A stretch of 64,000 nucleotides of DNA from Bin87 sp965232895 (GTDB lineage: Bacteria > Chloroflexota > Dehalococcoidia > Lucifugimonadales > UBA3495): the NCBI GenBank assembly GCA_965232895.1, contig OZ247430.1, positions 2,976,001 to 3,040,000 on the forward strand, read 5' to 3'. A program made the translations under genes and the position numbers. The notes below the pieces were generated by a model. That model saw nothing but the letters and a program-made list of their open reading frames with translations. It did not search any database and was not told where the DNA came from. The number at the start of each line of letters is the position of its first letter. Within the stretch, counting starts at the first letter, position 1. Shown one piece after another: positions 25,604 through 33,640 of this stretch.

Positions 25604-26139
25604 AGGTTCTCGCGCTGGTAGCGTCCGGCGTAGCCCTGGGCGTCCGGGCTGCTCAGGGGGAAGAAAACCAGCTGGGCGATGCGGGCATCCCGCTGCAAGC
25701 GGAAGCCGTCCGCGTTGTGGACGACGAGCAACGCCTGGGAGCGGCCGCTGTAGCCGGCATCCCAGACGGCGGTGTGCAGGGTGACGCCTATGCGCAGCAG
25801 GCTGGACCGGGGACGGCACAGGGCCATGAGCCAGCGGGGGAGGTTGACCACCTCGTTGAAGGTGGACAGGTAGTGGCCCGGCGATAGAACCAACCAGCCG
25901 TCGGGTCCGAATTCGAGGTCGGTGGGTTCGGGCAGCACCCGGTCGGCGTCGGAGACACCAACAGCGCCGGCTCCGGTGGGATACGAAGCTATCGAGCGCA
26001 CGGTAACGTCAAAGCCGTTGGGCTGGAGCTGTCTTGCGACGTCGGGACATTCTTCGAGCAGCGGAGGACGACCGGCCAGCAGCGCGGCGATGGAATCCCG
26101 ATTGAGCGCGCCCGGTGCGGGTGTTTCGTTGCCGGTCAT
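25600..26139 (-). CDS. dCTP deaminase/dUTPase (DCD-DUT) family protein
   Basis: The 179-residue product belongs to the trimeric DCD/DUT family that removes dUTP or deaminates dCTP to keep uracil out of DNA. Diagnostic segments are QPNGFDVTVRSI, LSPGHYLSTFNEVVNLP, the phosphate loop CRPRSSLLRIGVTLHTAVWDAGYSGR and RIAQLVFFPL. WDAGYSGR rather than the HRIDPGWSG pattern of classic Dcd suggests an archaeal-type dUTPase or bifunctional enzyme, so the exact activity is left open. It overlaps queG by 4 bp and forms a two-gene operon with it. Confidence 0.85.
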   Translation of the reverse strand: MTGNETPAPGALNRDSIAALLAGRPPLLEECPDVARQLQPNGFDVTVRSIASYPTGAGAVGVSDADRVLPEPTDLEFGPDGWLVLSPGHYLSTFNEVVNLPRWLMALCRPRSSLLRIGVTLHTAVWDAGYSGRSQALLVVHNADGFRLQRDARIAQLVFFPLSSPDAQGYAGRYQRENL

Positions 26140-26212
26140 GCTACAGAAAACAATTCACCCGCCGGCGTCTTTGAGAGGAACGCGCGGCGGGTGGATGTGA
26201 GTAGTCGATGGG

Positions 26213-26394
26213 TACCAGGTTGTGTTGACGTTTTGGAACCCCATACCGTCATTCCGGCCTCCGTATCGAGTACGGGGCAGGCGTTGAGCCGGAATCCAGC
26301 GTTCCAAACCAGCGTAACATCTTGAAAGTATCTATGCTTGAACTCAATGGATTCCGGCTTTCGCCGGAATGACGGAAAATGTCAACACGGACTA
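26213..26394. mobile_element. MITE-like element related to the TAGGCAGTGTTGA family, copy 3
   Basis: A 182-bp segment has inverted ends containing GTGTTGACRTTTT next to terminal TA, and interior CATTCCGGC-type arms. Read on the minus strand it begins TAGTCCGTGTTGACATTTT, and that TAG is the stop codon of groEL. It is more diverged than the two other copies. Confidence 0.7.
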
Positions 26395-28017
26395 GTCGTG
26401 CATGAAGTCCTGGATGTCGGCGGGCAGGGGCTCGTACCTGGGGATCTCGGTGACCACCGCCTGGGTGGTCAGGAGCATACCGGCGACGGAGCCCGCGTTC
26501 TGGAGGGCCGAGCGGGCCACCTTGGCGGGGTCGATGATGCCGCGGGCGATCATGCCGGTGTAGTCGCCGCGGTCGGCGTCGAACCCGTAGTCGGCTTCAC
26601 CGTTGCGGACGTTCTCGACGATGACGGCGCCCTTGTAGCCGGCGTTGTCGGCGATGGTGGTAAGCGGCGCCTCCAATGCTTCGCGAACGAGACGGATGCC
26701 CACGGCTTCGTCACCGGAGGAGCTGGCCAGGAGGGCGTTCAGGGCTGCCTGGGCGCGGAGCAGGGTGACGCCGCCGCCGGGGATGACGCCTTCTTCCACG
26801 GCGGCGCGGGTGGCCGCCAGGGCGTCCTCGGTGCGGCTCTTGCGCTCGTTGAGCTCGGGCTCGGTGGCTGCGCCGACCTTGATGACGGCGACGCCGCCGG
26901 CGAGGTTGGCGAGACGTTCCTGGAGCTTCTCACGGTCGTAGTCCGAGGTGGTCTCCTCGATCTGGACGCGGAGTTCGGAGACGCGGCCGGTGATGTCGTC
27001 ATCGTGGCCACGGCCCTCGACGATGGTGGTCTCGTCCTTGGTGGCGACGACGCGGCGGGCGGAGCCCAGTTGATCGATGGACACTGCGTCGAGGCGCATG
27101 CCGGTGTCGGTGGTAACCACGGCGCCGCCGGTCATGATCGCCAGGTCTTCCAGCAGAGCCTTGCGGCGTTCGCCGAAGCCGGGAGCCTTGACGGCGAGGC
27201 TGCTGATGGTGCCGCGCAGCTTGTTGACCACCAGAGTGGCCAGCGCTTCACCCTCCACGTCCTCAGCGATGATGATCAGGGGACGGCGGCCGCCCTGGGC
27301 CACGGCCTCAAGGGTGGGCACGACGTCGGCGGCGGAGGACAGCTTCTGGTCGGTGAGCAGGAAGAGAGGCTCGTCGATGGAGCACTCCATGCGGTCGGTG
27401 TCGGTGACGAAGTGGGGGGAAAGGTAGCCGCGGTCCAGGCGCATGCCTTCGACGACGTCGAGTTCGTCGGTGAGGCTGCGGCTCTCCTCGACGGTGATGA
27501 TGCCTTCGCGTCCGACCTTGTCCATGGCGTCGGCGATCAGCTCGGCGATGGCCTCTTCGTGGGCGGACAGGGCGGCGACGCGGGCGACCTGCTCGCGGCT
27601 CTCCACGGCGGCAGACTGGTCGCTGATCTCGCCGCACACGGTGGACACGGCGCGGTCGATGCCGGATTTAATGGCGAGGGGATTGGCTCCGGCGGCAACG
27701 TTCATGAAACCGCCCTTGATGATGGAGCGGGCGAGGACGATGGAGGTAGTGGTGCCGTCGCCGACCACGTCGTTGGTCTTGGCTGCGGCTTCCTTGACGA
27801 CCTGGGCGCCCATGTTCTCGTAGGGGTCGGGCAGTTCGATTTCCTTGGCGATGGTGACGCCGTCGCTACACACCACGGGAAGGGTCCAGACGCGCCCAAG
27901 GATAACGTTGCGGCCGCTGGGGCCCAGGGTCAGGGCGACCGCGCGCCCGAGCTGGTCAACGCCGCTCATCAGGCTTTGGCGAGCGTTCTCATCGAAAATC
28001 AACTGCTTTTCGGGCAT
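26392..28017 (-). CDS. groEL: GroEL-type 60 kDa chaperonin
   Basis: The 541-residue product is a group I chaperonin: ALTLGPSGRNVILG, SDGVTIAKEIELPDPYENMGAQ, the ATPase loop VVGDGTTTSIVLARSI, APGFGERRKALLEDLAIMTGG, EEGVIPGGGVTLLRA and the closing GMIARGIIDPAKVARSALQNA...AVVTEIPRYEP. Two oddities are visible. There is no groES gene on either side, and the protein ends PADIQDFMHD without the usual Gly/Met-rich tail. Its stop codon coincides with the end of a repeat element, so the tail may have been lost by insertion. No CIRCE operator was found upstream. It may be a secondary chaperonin copy. Confidence 0.95.
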   Translation of the reverse strand: MPEKQLIFDENARQSLMSGVDQLGRAVALTLGPSGRNVILGRVWTLPVVCSDGVTIAKEIELPDPYENMGAQVVKEAAAKTNDVVGDGTTTSIVLARSIIKGGFMNVAAGANPLAIKSGIDRAVSTVCGEISDQSAAVESREQVARVAALSAHEEAIAELIADAMDKVGREGIITVEESRSLTDELDVVEGMRLDRGYLSPHFVTDTDRMECSIDEPLFLLTDQKLSSAADVVPTLEAVAQGGRRPLIIIAEDVEGEALATLVVNKLRGTISSLAVKAPGFGERRKALLEDLAIMTGGAVVTTDTGMRLDAVSIDQLGSARRVVATKDETTIVEGRGHDDDITGRVSELRVQIEETTSDYDREKLQERLANLAGGVAVIKVGAATEPELNERKSRTEDALAATRAAVEEGVIPGGGVTLLRAQAALNALLASSSGDEAVGIRLVREALEAPLTTIADNAGYKGAVIVENVRNGEADYGFDADRGDYTGMIARGIIDPAKVARSALQNAGSVAGMLLTTQAVVTEIPRYEPLPADIQDFMHD

Positions 28018-28407
28018 GGCGGGGATCCTCCGCTAATGGGGGTATTGTTGATGTAAACAGGAATCGTGACGCTGAAAAACGCGGCACCCATGAATTTCCG
28101 GGTTCCGGTTTCAGCATATCAATTTTCGGGCAACAGGGCCGAAATTGTCAACCTGAACCGCTCGCGTCCGCAAAAGGGTCTTGCCTGGGGGACCGGAGGA
28201 GCCGGCGCACGTCGGAACGGACGACGCCGGGGGCGCCAAAGGATGGGCGTCGATACGGCGGTGGACCGTGGATTATGATGGATGTGAAGGGAGGGCATCC
28301 GTGCGAGGCCGCCGGCAGCTACCTTCACGTGTAGCCACCGGATGACAAACAGGGAACGGGTTTGGTAACATCGTCTTCTTGAAAATCAGGCTCCAGGAGT
28401 TAGAACT
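28018..28407. other. Divergent intergenic region between groEL and rpsT
   Basis: About 390 bp with no gene. It must hold promoters for both divergent genes. A TTGACA on the minus strand near 28150 is the only clean -35 hexamer seen, without a well-spaced -10. No CIRCE inverted repeat or groES-like frame is present. Confidence 0.4.
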
Positions 28408-28662
28408 TTGCCGGCTCAGAAAGCCCATCGCCAATCCGTCAAACGCAACGCGCGCAACATGAGCGCGCGTCGCGCCACCCGCACCGCCGTCAGTCGCGCC
28501 CGCCAGGCCGTGGCGGCTGCCGATCCCAATTCCGAGGAAGCGGTGCGCAACGCCATGAGCATGCTCGACGTGGCAGTCCGCAAGGGGTTGCTGCACAAGA
28601 ACAACGCATCCAGGCGCAAGGGCCGACTGGCCGCGGCGCTCAACCGATCCCGAGCCGGCTAG
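28408..28662 (+). CDS. rpsT: 30S ribosomal protein S20
   Basis: The 84-residue basic protein has the S20 pattern: AQKAHRQSVKRNARNMSARR, a central helix with AVRNAMSMLDVAVRKGLLHKNNASRRKGRLAA and short end. S20 binds 16S rRNA early in 30S assembly. The start is TTG, 8 bp after an AGGAG ribosome-binding site; a non-ATG start for S20 is also known in other bacteria (UUG in E. coli), where it takes part in translational autocontrol. It is monocistronic and divergent from groEL. Confidence 0.95.
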   Translation: MPAQKAHRQSVKRNARNMSARRATRTAVSRARQAVAAADPNSEEAVRNAMSMLDVAVRKGLLHKNNASRRKGRLAAALNRSRAG

Positions 28663-28868
28663 CTCCGGGTCAAAGGGGCTAGTTCTGATCCGAAGGGGTT
28701 AGCTCCCAGTCAAAACGGAGCAGGGTTCCACCCGCGAGCTGGGCGCGCAGTTTTCGGCTGGGCGATGCCGGTGGACTTGGCTCCCAATTTGGTCGCCACC
28801 GTGAGGCGGAGCGGGTAGCTGGCGCAGTGTGACAGCGCAACGGCCGGAGATCTGGCGATTCCCGCGTG

Positions 28869-28897
28869 TTGACAACGGGAGCGTGTTTTATTAGCAT
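28869..28897 (+). promoter_or_regulatory. Probable lexA promoter
   Basis: A perfect TTGACA (28869-28874) is followed after 17 bp by TAGCAT (28892-28897, four of six consensus bases). The predicted transcription start near 28904 falls at the edge of the LexA-type operator and about 50 bp before the lexA ATG. Confidence 0.65.
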
Positions 28898-28905
28898 ATT
28901 GGTGC

Positions 28906-28919
28906 CGAACATTAGTTTG
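28906..28919. promoter_or_regulatory. LexA operator (SOS box), Gram-positive type
   Basis: CGAAC-ATTA-GTTTG differs at one half-site position from the palindrome CGAAC-N4-GTTCG used by LexA of Bacillus, Actinobacteria and relatives. It lies directly downstream of the predicted -10 and upstream of lexA, the position expected for autorepression. Confidence 0.7.
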
Positions 28920-28956
28920 AGGTGCGGAGAATACACACGGTGTGGAGGTAGCCTGT

Positions 28957-29610
28957 ATGCCACCGAAGAAAAACCTGAGGCCACGACAGCAGCAGATCCT
29001 GGATTTCATCGGGCAGTTCCTGGACGAAAACGGTATCCCGCCCACAGTGCGGGACATTCAGCGGGGCTGCAGCATCAGCAGCACGTCGGTTGTGGATTAC
29101 AACCTGCGATTGATGGAGCGGGACGGATATCTCAAGCGCCGCTCGGAAGTCGCGCGGGGCATCGAACTGCTGGACGAAACCGGCCTGCCGGTAGCCAACG
29201 GGGCCGCCCGGGTGCAGATCGTGGGCAGCATCGCCGCCGGCGAACCGATACCGGCGTTCTCCTCGGAAGGGGTGGACTCGGCTGCGGAATTTGACATCGT
29301 GGAGGTGCGCCCCGACCTCAAAAAGCGGCACGGGACGCTGTACGCGCTGTCGGTCAAGGGCACGTCGATGATTGACGCGCTGATTGACGACGGTGACGTG
29401 GTGGTGATCAAGCCGACCAACACGGCGCGAAACGGCGAGATGGTGGTGGCCTGGCTGAAGGAAGAAGAGGAGGCGACCCTCAAGAAGTTCTTCCGGGAGG
29501 GCGACCAGGTACGGTTACAGCCGGCCAACAGCACCATGGAGCCCATCTACGTGCCGGCGGACAACGTCGAGGTGAAGGGTCGAGTGGTGGAAGTGCTGCG
29601 ACAGTACTGA
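28957..29610 (+). CDS. lexA: LexA repressor
   Basis: The 217-residue SOS repressor has an N-terminal winged helix (LRPRQQQILDFIGQFLDENGIPPTVRDI, residues 7-34) and a C-terminal S24 peptidase domain. The autocleavage bond is A94-G95 in GSIAAGEPIP, the catalytic serine is S137 in KGTSMIDALIDDGD and the lysine about K176 in ATLKKF. ATG 28957 follows GGAGGT by 7 bp; an in-frame GTG 15 bp upstream overlaps that site and is unlikely. The operator at 28906-28919 indicates autoregulation and RecA-triggered derepression. Confidence 0.95.
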   Translation: MPPKKNLRPRQQQILDFIGQFLDENGIPPTVRDIQRGCSISSTSVVDYNLRLMERDGYLKRRSEVARGIELLDETGLPVANGAARVQIVGSIAAGEPIPAFSSEGVDSAAEFDIVEVRPDLKKRHGTLYALSVKGTSMIDALIDDGDVVVIKPTNTARNGEMVVAWLKEEEEATLKKFFREGDQVRLQPANSTMEPIYVPADNVEVKGRVVEVLRQY

Positions 29611-29623
29611 GGCGATGATGGCC

Positions 29624-29935
29624 TCAGTTGCGGCTGTTGGCCAACGCTCCGTAGGTGGCTACGAGGAAGGGCACACAGTAGGTCAGCGGAATTTTCCAGG
29701 CCAACGCGCCGGCAATCTGGCCGGCGACGATGGCGTCACCCTGATTCAGCGCCGTGAGGGCCGTGCCCACCACGGCGCTGGCGATTAACGACCGGCGCAG
29801 CATGGGCCAATGCCGCAGGGCGCAGCGAAGGCACTTGGTGATGCCGGTTGCGCCGCCGCGAGGCCGGAAGGTGAAGCTGGCGCGAATGCCGGTGGGTCGC
29901 GCGCACCGCTGGCACGGGAGATCGGCGGGTGGCAT
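29624..29935 (-). CDS. NrtS-like nitrate/nitrite transporter, small membrane protein
   Basis: The 103-residue product has two hydrophobic helices with the NrtS pattern: RRSLIASAVVGTALTALNQGDAI, then WKIPLTYCVPFLVATYGAL. NrtS proteins are short two-helix proteins linked to nitrate/nitrite uptake in cyanobacteria and marine bacteria. An N-terminal CQRC...CLRC pair (residues 8-11 and about 35-38) suggests a small zinc-binding extension, which is unusual. The gene starts 12 bp after the truB stop and is the last gene of the nusA-truB run; no nitrate assimilation gene is nearby. Confidence 0.72.
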   Translation of the reverse strand: MPPADLPCQRCARPTGIRASFTFRPRGGATGITKCLRCALRHWPMLRRSLIASAVVGTALTALNQGDAIVAGQIAGALAWKIPLTYCVPFLVATYGALANSRN

Positions 29936-29947
29936 GGTTCGACCGAC

Positions 29948-30907
29948 TCACGGGATGGCGACGGGAGCGTAAGGCGAAGGTTCCGCGAGCTCGAACACCC
30001 GGGTTGGCGCCAGACGGTTCTCGGGTTCGGGGCGGGCGAGGGCGAGGAACACGTCGTCCGGGCCGTAGATGCGCCACAATCGAGGATCCAATGGGTCGAT
30101 GCGCGCGGGGGCGACGGCGACGGTTTGGCCATGGCCCACGGCGCGGGCGCGTTCCGAGTTGACCCGCAGGGCGGGAAGTTGCTGCAACGCCCAATCGATG
30201 GGGAGGAGATGGCGGGACCAGTCGCCGGAAGACGCGGCCTGCTCCAGGGCGTCGGGGGTTACACCGCGGTCGGCTTCAAACTGACCGCATGACAAACGGG
30301 TCAGTTCGGTCACATACGCTCCGCAGCCGAGGGATTGGCCGAGGTCGTGGGCCATGGACCGGAGATAGGTGCCCCGACCACAGTCAACGGTGAACGTGAC
30401 GAACGGAAGGCGGATGTCGTCGATGGAGATCGAGCGCACCGACACGCGGCGGGGCGTCCTTTCGATCTCACGGCCGGCGCGGGCCAGGTCGTAGAGCCGG
30501 CGCCCGTCAACCTTGACCGCGCTGTACATGGGAGGCAGCTGGTCGATGTCGCCGACGAAATTGGTCAGGGATGCCGCGATGTCCCCACGGGTCAACGAGG
30601 AGGGATCGGCGATTTCGTCGATATTGCCCTCGGCATCGTAGGTGTTGCTGACGGCTCCCAAACGGATCGTCATGCGGTACCGCTTCCATCCGGAGACCAC
30701 CAGCTCCATGAGCCGGGTGGCCTGTCCGAAGCAGATGGGCAGGACGCCTTCGGCCAGGGGGTCCAGGGTACCGGCGTGGCCGACCTTGCGACGCTGGCCG
30801 GTGACACGCTTCACCCGCCGAACGGCGTCCATTGAGGTGATGCCGACGGGCTTGTAGAGGTTGAGGAATCCGTTGATCGCCGGCCGCCCACGTTCACCAG
30901 CAGGCAT
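29948..30907 (-). CDS. truB: TruB: tRNA pseudouridine(55) synthase
   Basis: TruB makes pseudouridine 55 in the T-loop of tRNA. The 319-residue product has GFLNLYKPVGITSMDAVRRVK, the catalytic Asp (D49) in GHAGTLDPLAEGVLPICFG, RYRMTIRLGAVSNTYD, LPPMYSAVKVDGRRLYDLAR and the YLRSMAHDLG segment. ATG 30907 lies 4 bp after the rbfA stop; a longer start inside rbfA is less likely. It belongs to the nusA-infB-rbfA translation cluster. Confidence 0.95.
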   Translation of the reverse strand: MPAGERGRPAINGFLNLYKPVGITSMDAVRRVKRVTGQRRKVGHAGTLDPLAEGVLPICFGQATRLMELVVSGWKRYRMTIRLGAVSNTYDAEGNIDEIADPSSLTRGDIAASLTNFVGDIDQLPPMYSAVKVDGRRLYDLARAGREIERTPRRVSVRSISIDDIRLPFVTFTVDCGRGTYLRSMAHDLGQSLGCGAYVTELTRLSCGQFEADRGVTPDALEQAASSGDWSRHLLPIDWALQQLPALRVNSERARAVGHGQTVAVAPARIDPLDPRLWRIYGPDDVFLALARPEPENRLAPTRVFELAEPSPYAPVAIP

Positions 30908-30911
30908 GGTC

Positions 30912-31304
30912 TCACGCTCGTCCCGCCCGGGGCTGGGCGCCATCTCCAGGTTCCTCCTGGGCCTCCAGGTCGTCGATAAGCTGCATCAGACGGTTGGCTT
31001 CCAACATGGCGTCGTCCAGTTGGAAGGTGAGGAAAGGCACGTGACGCAAGGAGACGCGACTGCGCAGCTCGCGGCGGAGGTAGGAAGCGGAGGACTGTAT
31101 GCCGGCCAGGGCTTCCTGGCGGACAGCCTCCGCGCCCATGACGCTGACGTAGACCCGGGCGCTGCGCAGGTCCGTCGCGGTGCGAACCTGGGTGATGGTG
31201 ATGATACCTCTCAGGCGGGGGTCGTTGACCTGCGAAGAAAGCAGGGCGGCGATCTCCTCGCGGAGCAGGCCGTTGACCCGCTCCATTCGTCTGCGGTCCG
31301 CCAT
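30912..31304 (-). CDS. rbfA: RbfA: 30S ribosome-binding factor A
   Basis: The 130-residue KH-like protein starts MADRRRMERVNGLLREEIAA, with DPRLRGIITITQVRTATDLRSARVYVSVMG and SSASYLRRELRSRVSLRHVPFLTF, the standard RbfA layout needed for late 16S rRNA maturation. ATG 31304 follows a GAGG ribosome-binding site; an upstream open frame is spurious. It lies between infB and truB, the usual order. Confidence 0.93.
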   Translation of the reverse strand: MADRRRMERVNGLLREEIAALLSSQVNDPRLRGIITITQVRTATDLRSARVYVSVMGAEAVRQEALAGIQSSASYLRRELRSRVSLRHVPFLTFQLDDAMLEANRLMQLIDDLEAQEEPGDGAQPRAGRA

Positions 31305-31333
31305 GGGTAAACCTCGCAGCGCCGGCTGGCGCC

Positions 31334-33142
31334 CTAGTTGGCGCGCTCCATGCGGTAGGCCACGATCAGGTCGCCTTCCTCGAATTCGTTGAAGTCGCCG
31401 AGGACGATACCGCAATCGGTTCCGGCGGTGGCCTGGTTCACCTCGTCGCGGAAGTGGCGGAGGCTGCCGATCTGGGTTTCGGTGACCACCTCATCATCGC
31501 GCATGACGCGGATATTCCCCTGGCGGACGATGCGGCCATCGAGGACGCGGCAACCGGCAATTTTGACACCGCGACGCCCGGCGAAGATTTCCCGGATTTC
31601 GGCGCGGCCGACGACCACTTCTTCGAATTCCGGTTCGAGCAATCCATGGAGTGCGGATTCCACGTCTTCGAGCAGGCGGTAAATGATCCGGTATTCGCGG
31701 ATCTCCACGCCGAGGCGCTCCGCGGTGCGCTCGGCCCCCACTTCGTAACCTACGTTGAAGGCGAGCACGATGCCACCGGAGGCAGCGGCCAGTTGGACGT
31801 CCGAATCGCTGACCGCTCCGGAACCGGAGTGAATGACGCGGGCTTTGACGTCGCCATCGGACAACTGCTCAATGGACGAGACGGCGGCTTCCACGCTGCC
31901 CTGGACGTCGGCCTTGAGGACCAGCACCAGTTCCTTGACGTCGCCGGCGTCGATCTGCTTCACCACGTTGTCCAGCGTGAGCACAGTATCGAGGTTGCCG
32001 GTGTTGGAGCGCTGGTCCCGGCGGCCGGCCATCTGGCGGGCGGCGCGTTCACCGGTCACCACGGTCAGGATGTCGCCGGCTTCGGGGACGGCGTTGAGTC
32101 CCATCACCACCCCGGGAGATCCCGGCGAGATGGAGTCGATGGTCGCTCCCTGTTCGTTGGCCATAGCGCGGACGCGCCCCCAGGCCGTGCCGGCGACGAT
32201 ATAGTCGCCGACGCGCAGGGTGCCGGCCTGGATCAGCACGGTAGCGGAAGGCCCGCGGCGGCGGTCCATGGTGGCTTCGACGATGACGCCGGCGGCGGCG
32301 CGGTCGGGATTGGCTTTGATCTCAAGGATCTCCGAGAGCACCGAAAGGTTTTCCAGGAGGTCGTCGACCCCGTCGCCCGTCTGGGCGGAAACGGGCACGG
32401 CGATGACTTCGCCGCCCCACTCTTCAACCAGCAGGTTGCGTTCGCTGAGCTGCCGCTTGATCACATCGGGTTGAGCGGTGGGAAGGTCCATCTTGTTGAT
32501 GGCGATGACCATGGGCACATCTGCGGCGCGGATGTGATCGATCGCTTCATCGGTCTGCGGCATGATGCCGTCGTCGGCGGCTACGACCAGGACGGCGATG
32601 TCGGTGACGCGCGCGCCGCGGGAGCGGATGGCAGTGAAAGCAGCGTGGCCCGGGGTGTCCAGGAAGGTGATGGGCTGCCCTTGGTGAACGACCTGGTAGG
32701 CGCCGATGTGCTGGGTGATGCCGCCGGCCTCCTTTTCAGCCACCGCCGATTGGCGTATGTAGTCGAGGAGGCTGGTTTTGCCGTGGTCAACGTGGCCCAG
32801 GATGGTGATGACCGGCGGGCGCGGTTGCAGGGTTTCGTTGGCTACCTGGGAAGCGGCGTTGATGGCGGCGGTGTCCGCTTTTTGCTCGGCCAGCCGGGTG
32901 CGGACACCGTAAGCCGCAGCAGCCACGGCGGCCACCTGGTGGTCGACAACCTGGTTGACGTTGACCATGATCCCGTGACGCATCAGTTGCTTGATGACGT
33001 CGATAGGGGACTGGTCGAGGAGTTCGGCCAGGTCCTTGACAGTCAGGGAATCGGGCAGGACCAACGGGCGTGATCCGGTGCGGCGCGGCTCGTTGCGCCG
33101 AGGTCGGCGGGCTCCGGAGCGTTGTTCAGTCGATGTAGTCAT
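31334..33142 (-). CDS. infB: Translation initiation factor IF-2 (short form)
   Basis: The 602-residue GTPase has a short N-terminus (an IF2-N segment LVLPDSLTVKDLAELLDQSP at about 27-46), then the G domain with GHVDHGKTSLLDYIR (G1, 116-130), FLDTPGHAAF (G3), INKMDLP (G4) and VSAQTGDG (G5), followed by domains II-IV ending DFNEFEEGDLIVAYRMER. IF-2 brings fMet-tRNA to the 30S subunit. The long Ala/Pro/Arg-rich N-terminal extension seen in many bacteria is missing. GGAGGAGG precedes the ATG. Confidence 0.96.
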   Translation of the reverse strand: MTTSTEQRSGARRPRRNEPRRTGSRPLVLPDSLTVKDLAELLDQSPIDVIKQLMRHGIMVNVNQVVDHQVAAVAAAAYGVRTRLAEQKADTAAINAASQVANETLQPRPPVITILGHVDHGKTSLLDYIRQSAVAEKEAGGITQHIGAYQVVHQGQPITFLDTPGHAAFTAIRSRGARVTDIAVLVVAADDGIMPQTDEAIDHIRAADVPMVIAINKMDLPTAQPDVIKRQLSERNLLVEEWGGEVIAVPVSAQTGDGVDDLLENLSVLSEILEIKANPDRAAAGVIVEATMDRRRGPSATVLIQAGTLRVGDYIVAGTAWGRVRAMANEQGATIDSISPGSPGVVMGLNAVPEAGDILTVVTGERAARQMAGRRDQRSNTGNLDTVLTLDNVVKQIDAGDVKELVLVLKADVQGSVEAAVSSIEQLSDGDVKARVIHSGSGAVSDSDVQLAAASGGIVLAFNVGYEVGAERTAERLGVEIREYRIIYRLLEDVESALHGLLEPEFEEVVVGRAEIREIFAGRRGVKIAGCRVLDGRIVRQGNIRVMRDDEVVTETQIGSLRHFRDEVNQATAGTDCGIVLGDFNEFEEGDLIVAYRMERAN

Positions 33143-33199
33143 GAGTAGCACCTCCTCCAGCGGAATTGCCGTTCAGGCAGGGTATTGCCCCGCGCGAGA

Positions 33200-33640
33200 T
33201 CAGCCTTCCGCTTCCCGAACCGCAGCAGGGGCGGTCCCGGACCCGGTGTGGTAAACACCGGGCGCGACAGTTTCAATGAAATAGCGTTTCAGAGCGTCCA
33301 GGTCCGTGTTGGAGACGGGGTTGCGAAGTCCCCGTTCCAGAGAACGGCGGACGAGACCCTTTTCCCAACAGGTGGCCTGACGGCACAGGTAAACGCCCCT
33401 GCCGTTGGCGCGTCCGGTGGTATCGGGCCGCACTTCGTCGTCAGGCGTGCGCACCAGCCTGATCAGATCGCCTTTCGGTCGCTTGTGACCACAGGCGATA
33501 CAACTGCGTTCAGGGATGTGGCGCTGTTTTGGAATTACGGTTACCTGAATTGAGGGGGATGTCGGGCGGGTTGAGCCAGCGAAATGGCGGAGTTCACCTG
33601 CGGCGGGGTCCGGGTCCGCGGGCGCCGGGCACGTTGCCAC
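33200..33640 (-). CDS. ylxR: YlxR/RnpM family protein (DUF448), start uncertain
   Basis: The core RHIPERSCIACGHKRPKGDLIRLVR and GRGVYLCRQATCWEKGLVRR identifies the YlxR family, recently described as an RNase P modulator (RnpM) and nucleic-acid-binding protein. The gene sits between nusA and infB as usual. Start choice is difficult: between the nusA stop (33594) and the conserved core there is no ATG, GTG or TTG in frame. The GTG at 33640, inside the nusA 3' end, is used here; an ATT near 33550 is an alternative. The C-terminal stop is at 33200. Confidence 0.78.
   Translation of the reverse strand: MATCPAPADPDPAAGELRHFAGSTRPTSPSIQVTVIPKQRHIPERSCIACGHKRPKGDLIRLVRTPDDEVRPDTTGRANGRGVYLCRQATCWEKGLVRRSLERGLRNPVSNTDLDALKRYFIETVAPGVYHTGSGTAPAAVREAEG

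Noticed and set aside
26338..28056. A 572-codon open frame antisense to groEL
   Set aside because: Gly/Asp/Val-rich shadow of a high-GC gene with no start signal or family; groEL on the other strand is certain.
28018..28407. Search for groES or a CIRCE operator upstream of groEL
   Set aside because: Neither a GroES-like frame nor the TTAGCACTC-N9-GAGTGCTAA palindrome is present.
31454..33073. A 539-codon open frame antisense to infB
   Set aside because: Composition is that of a codon shadow and IF-2 motifs are on the opposite strand.
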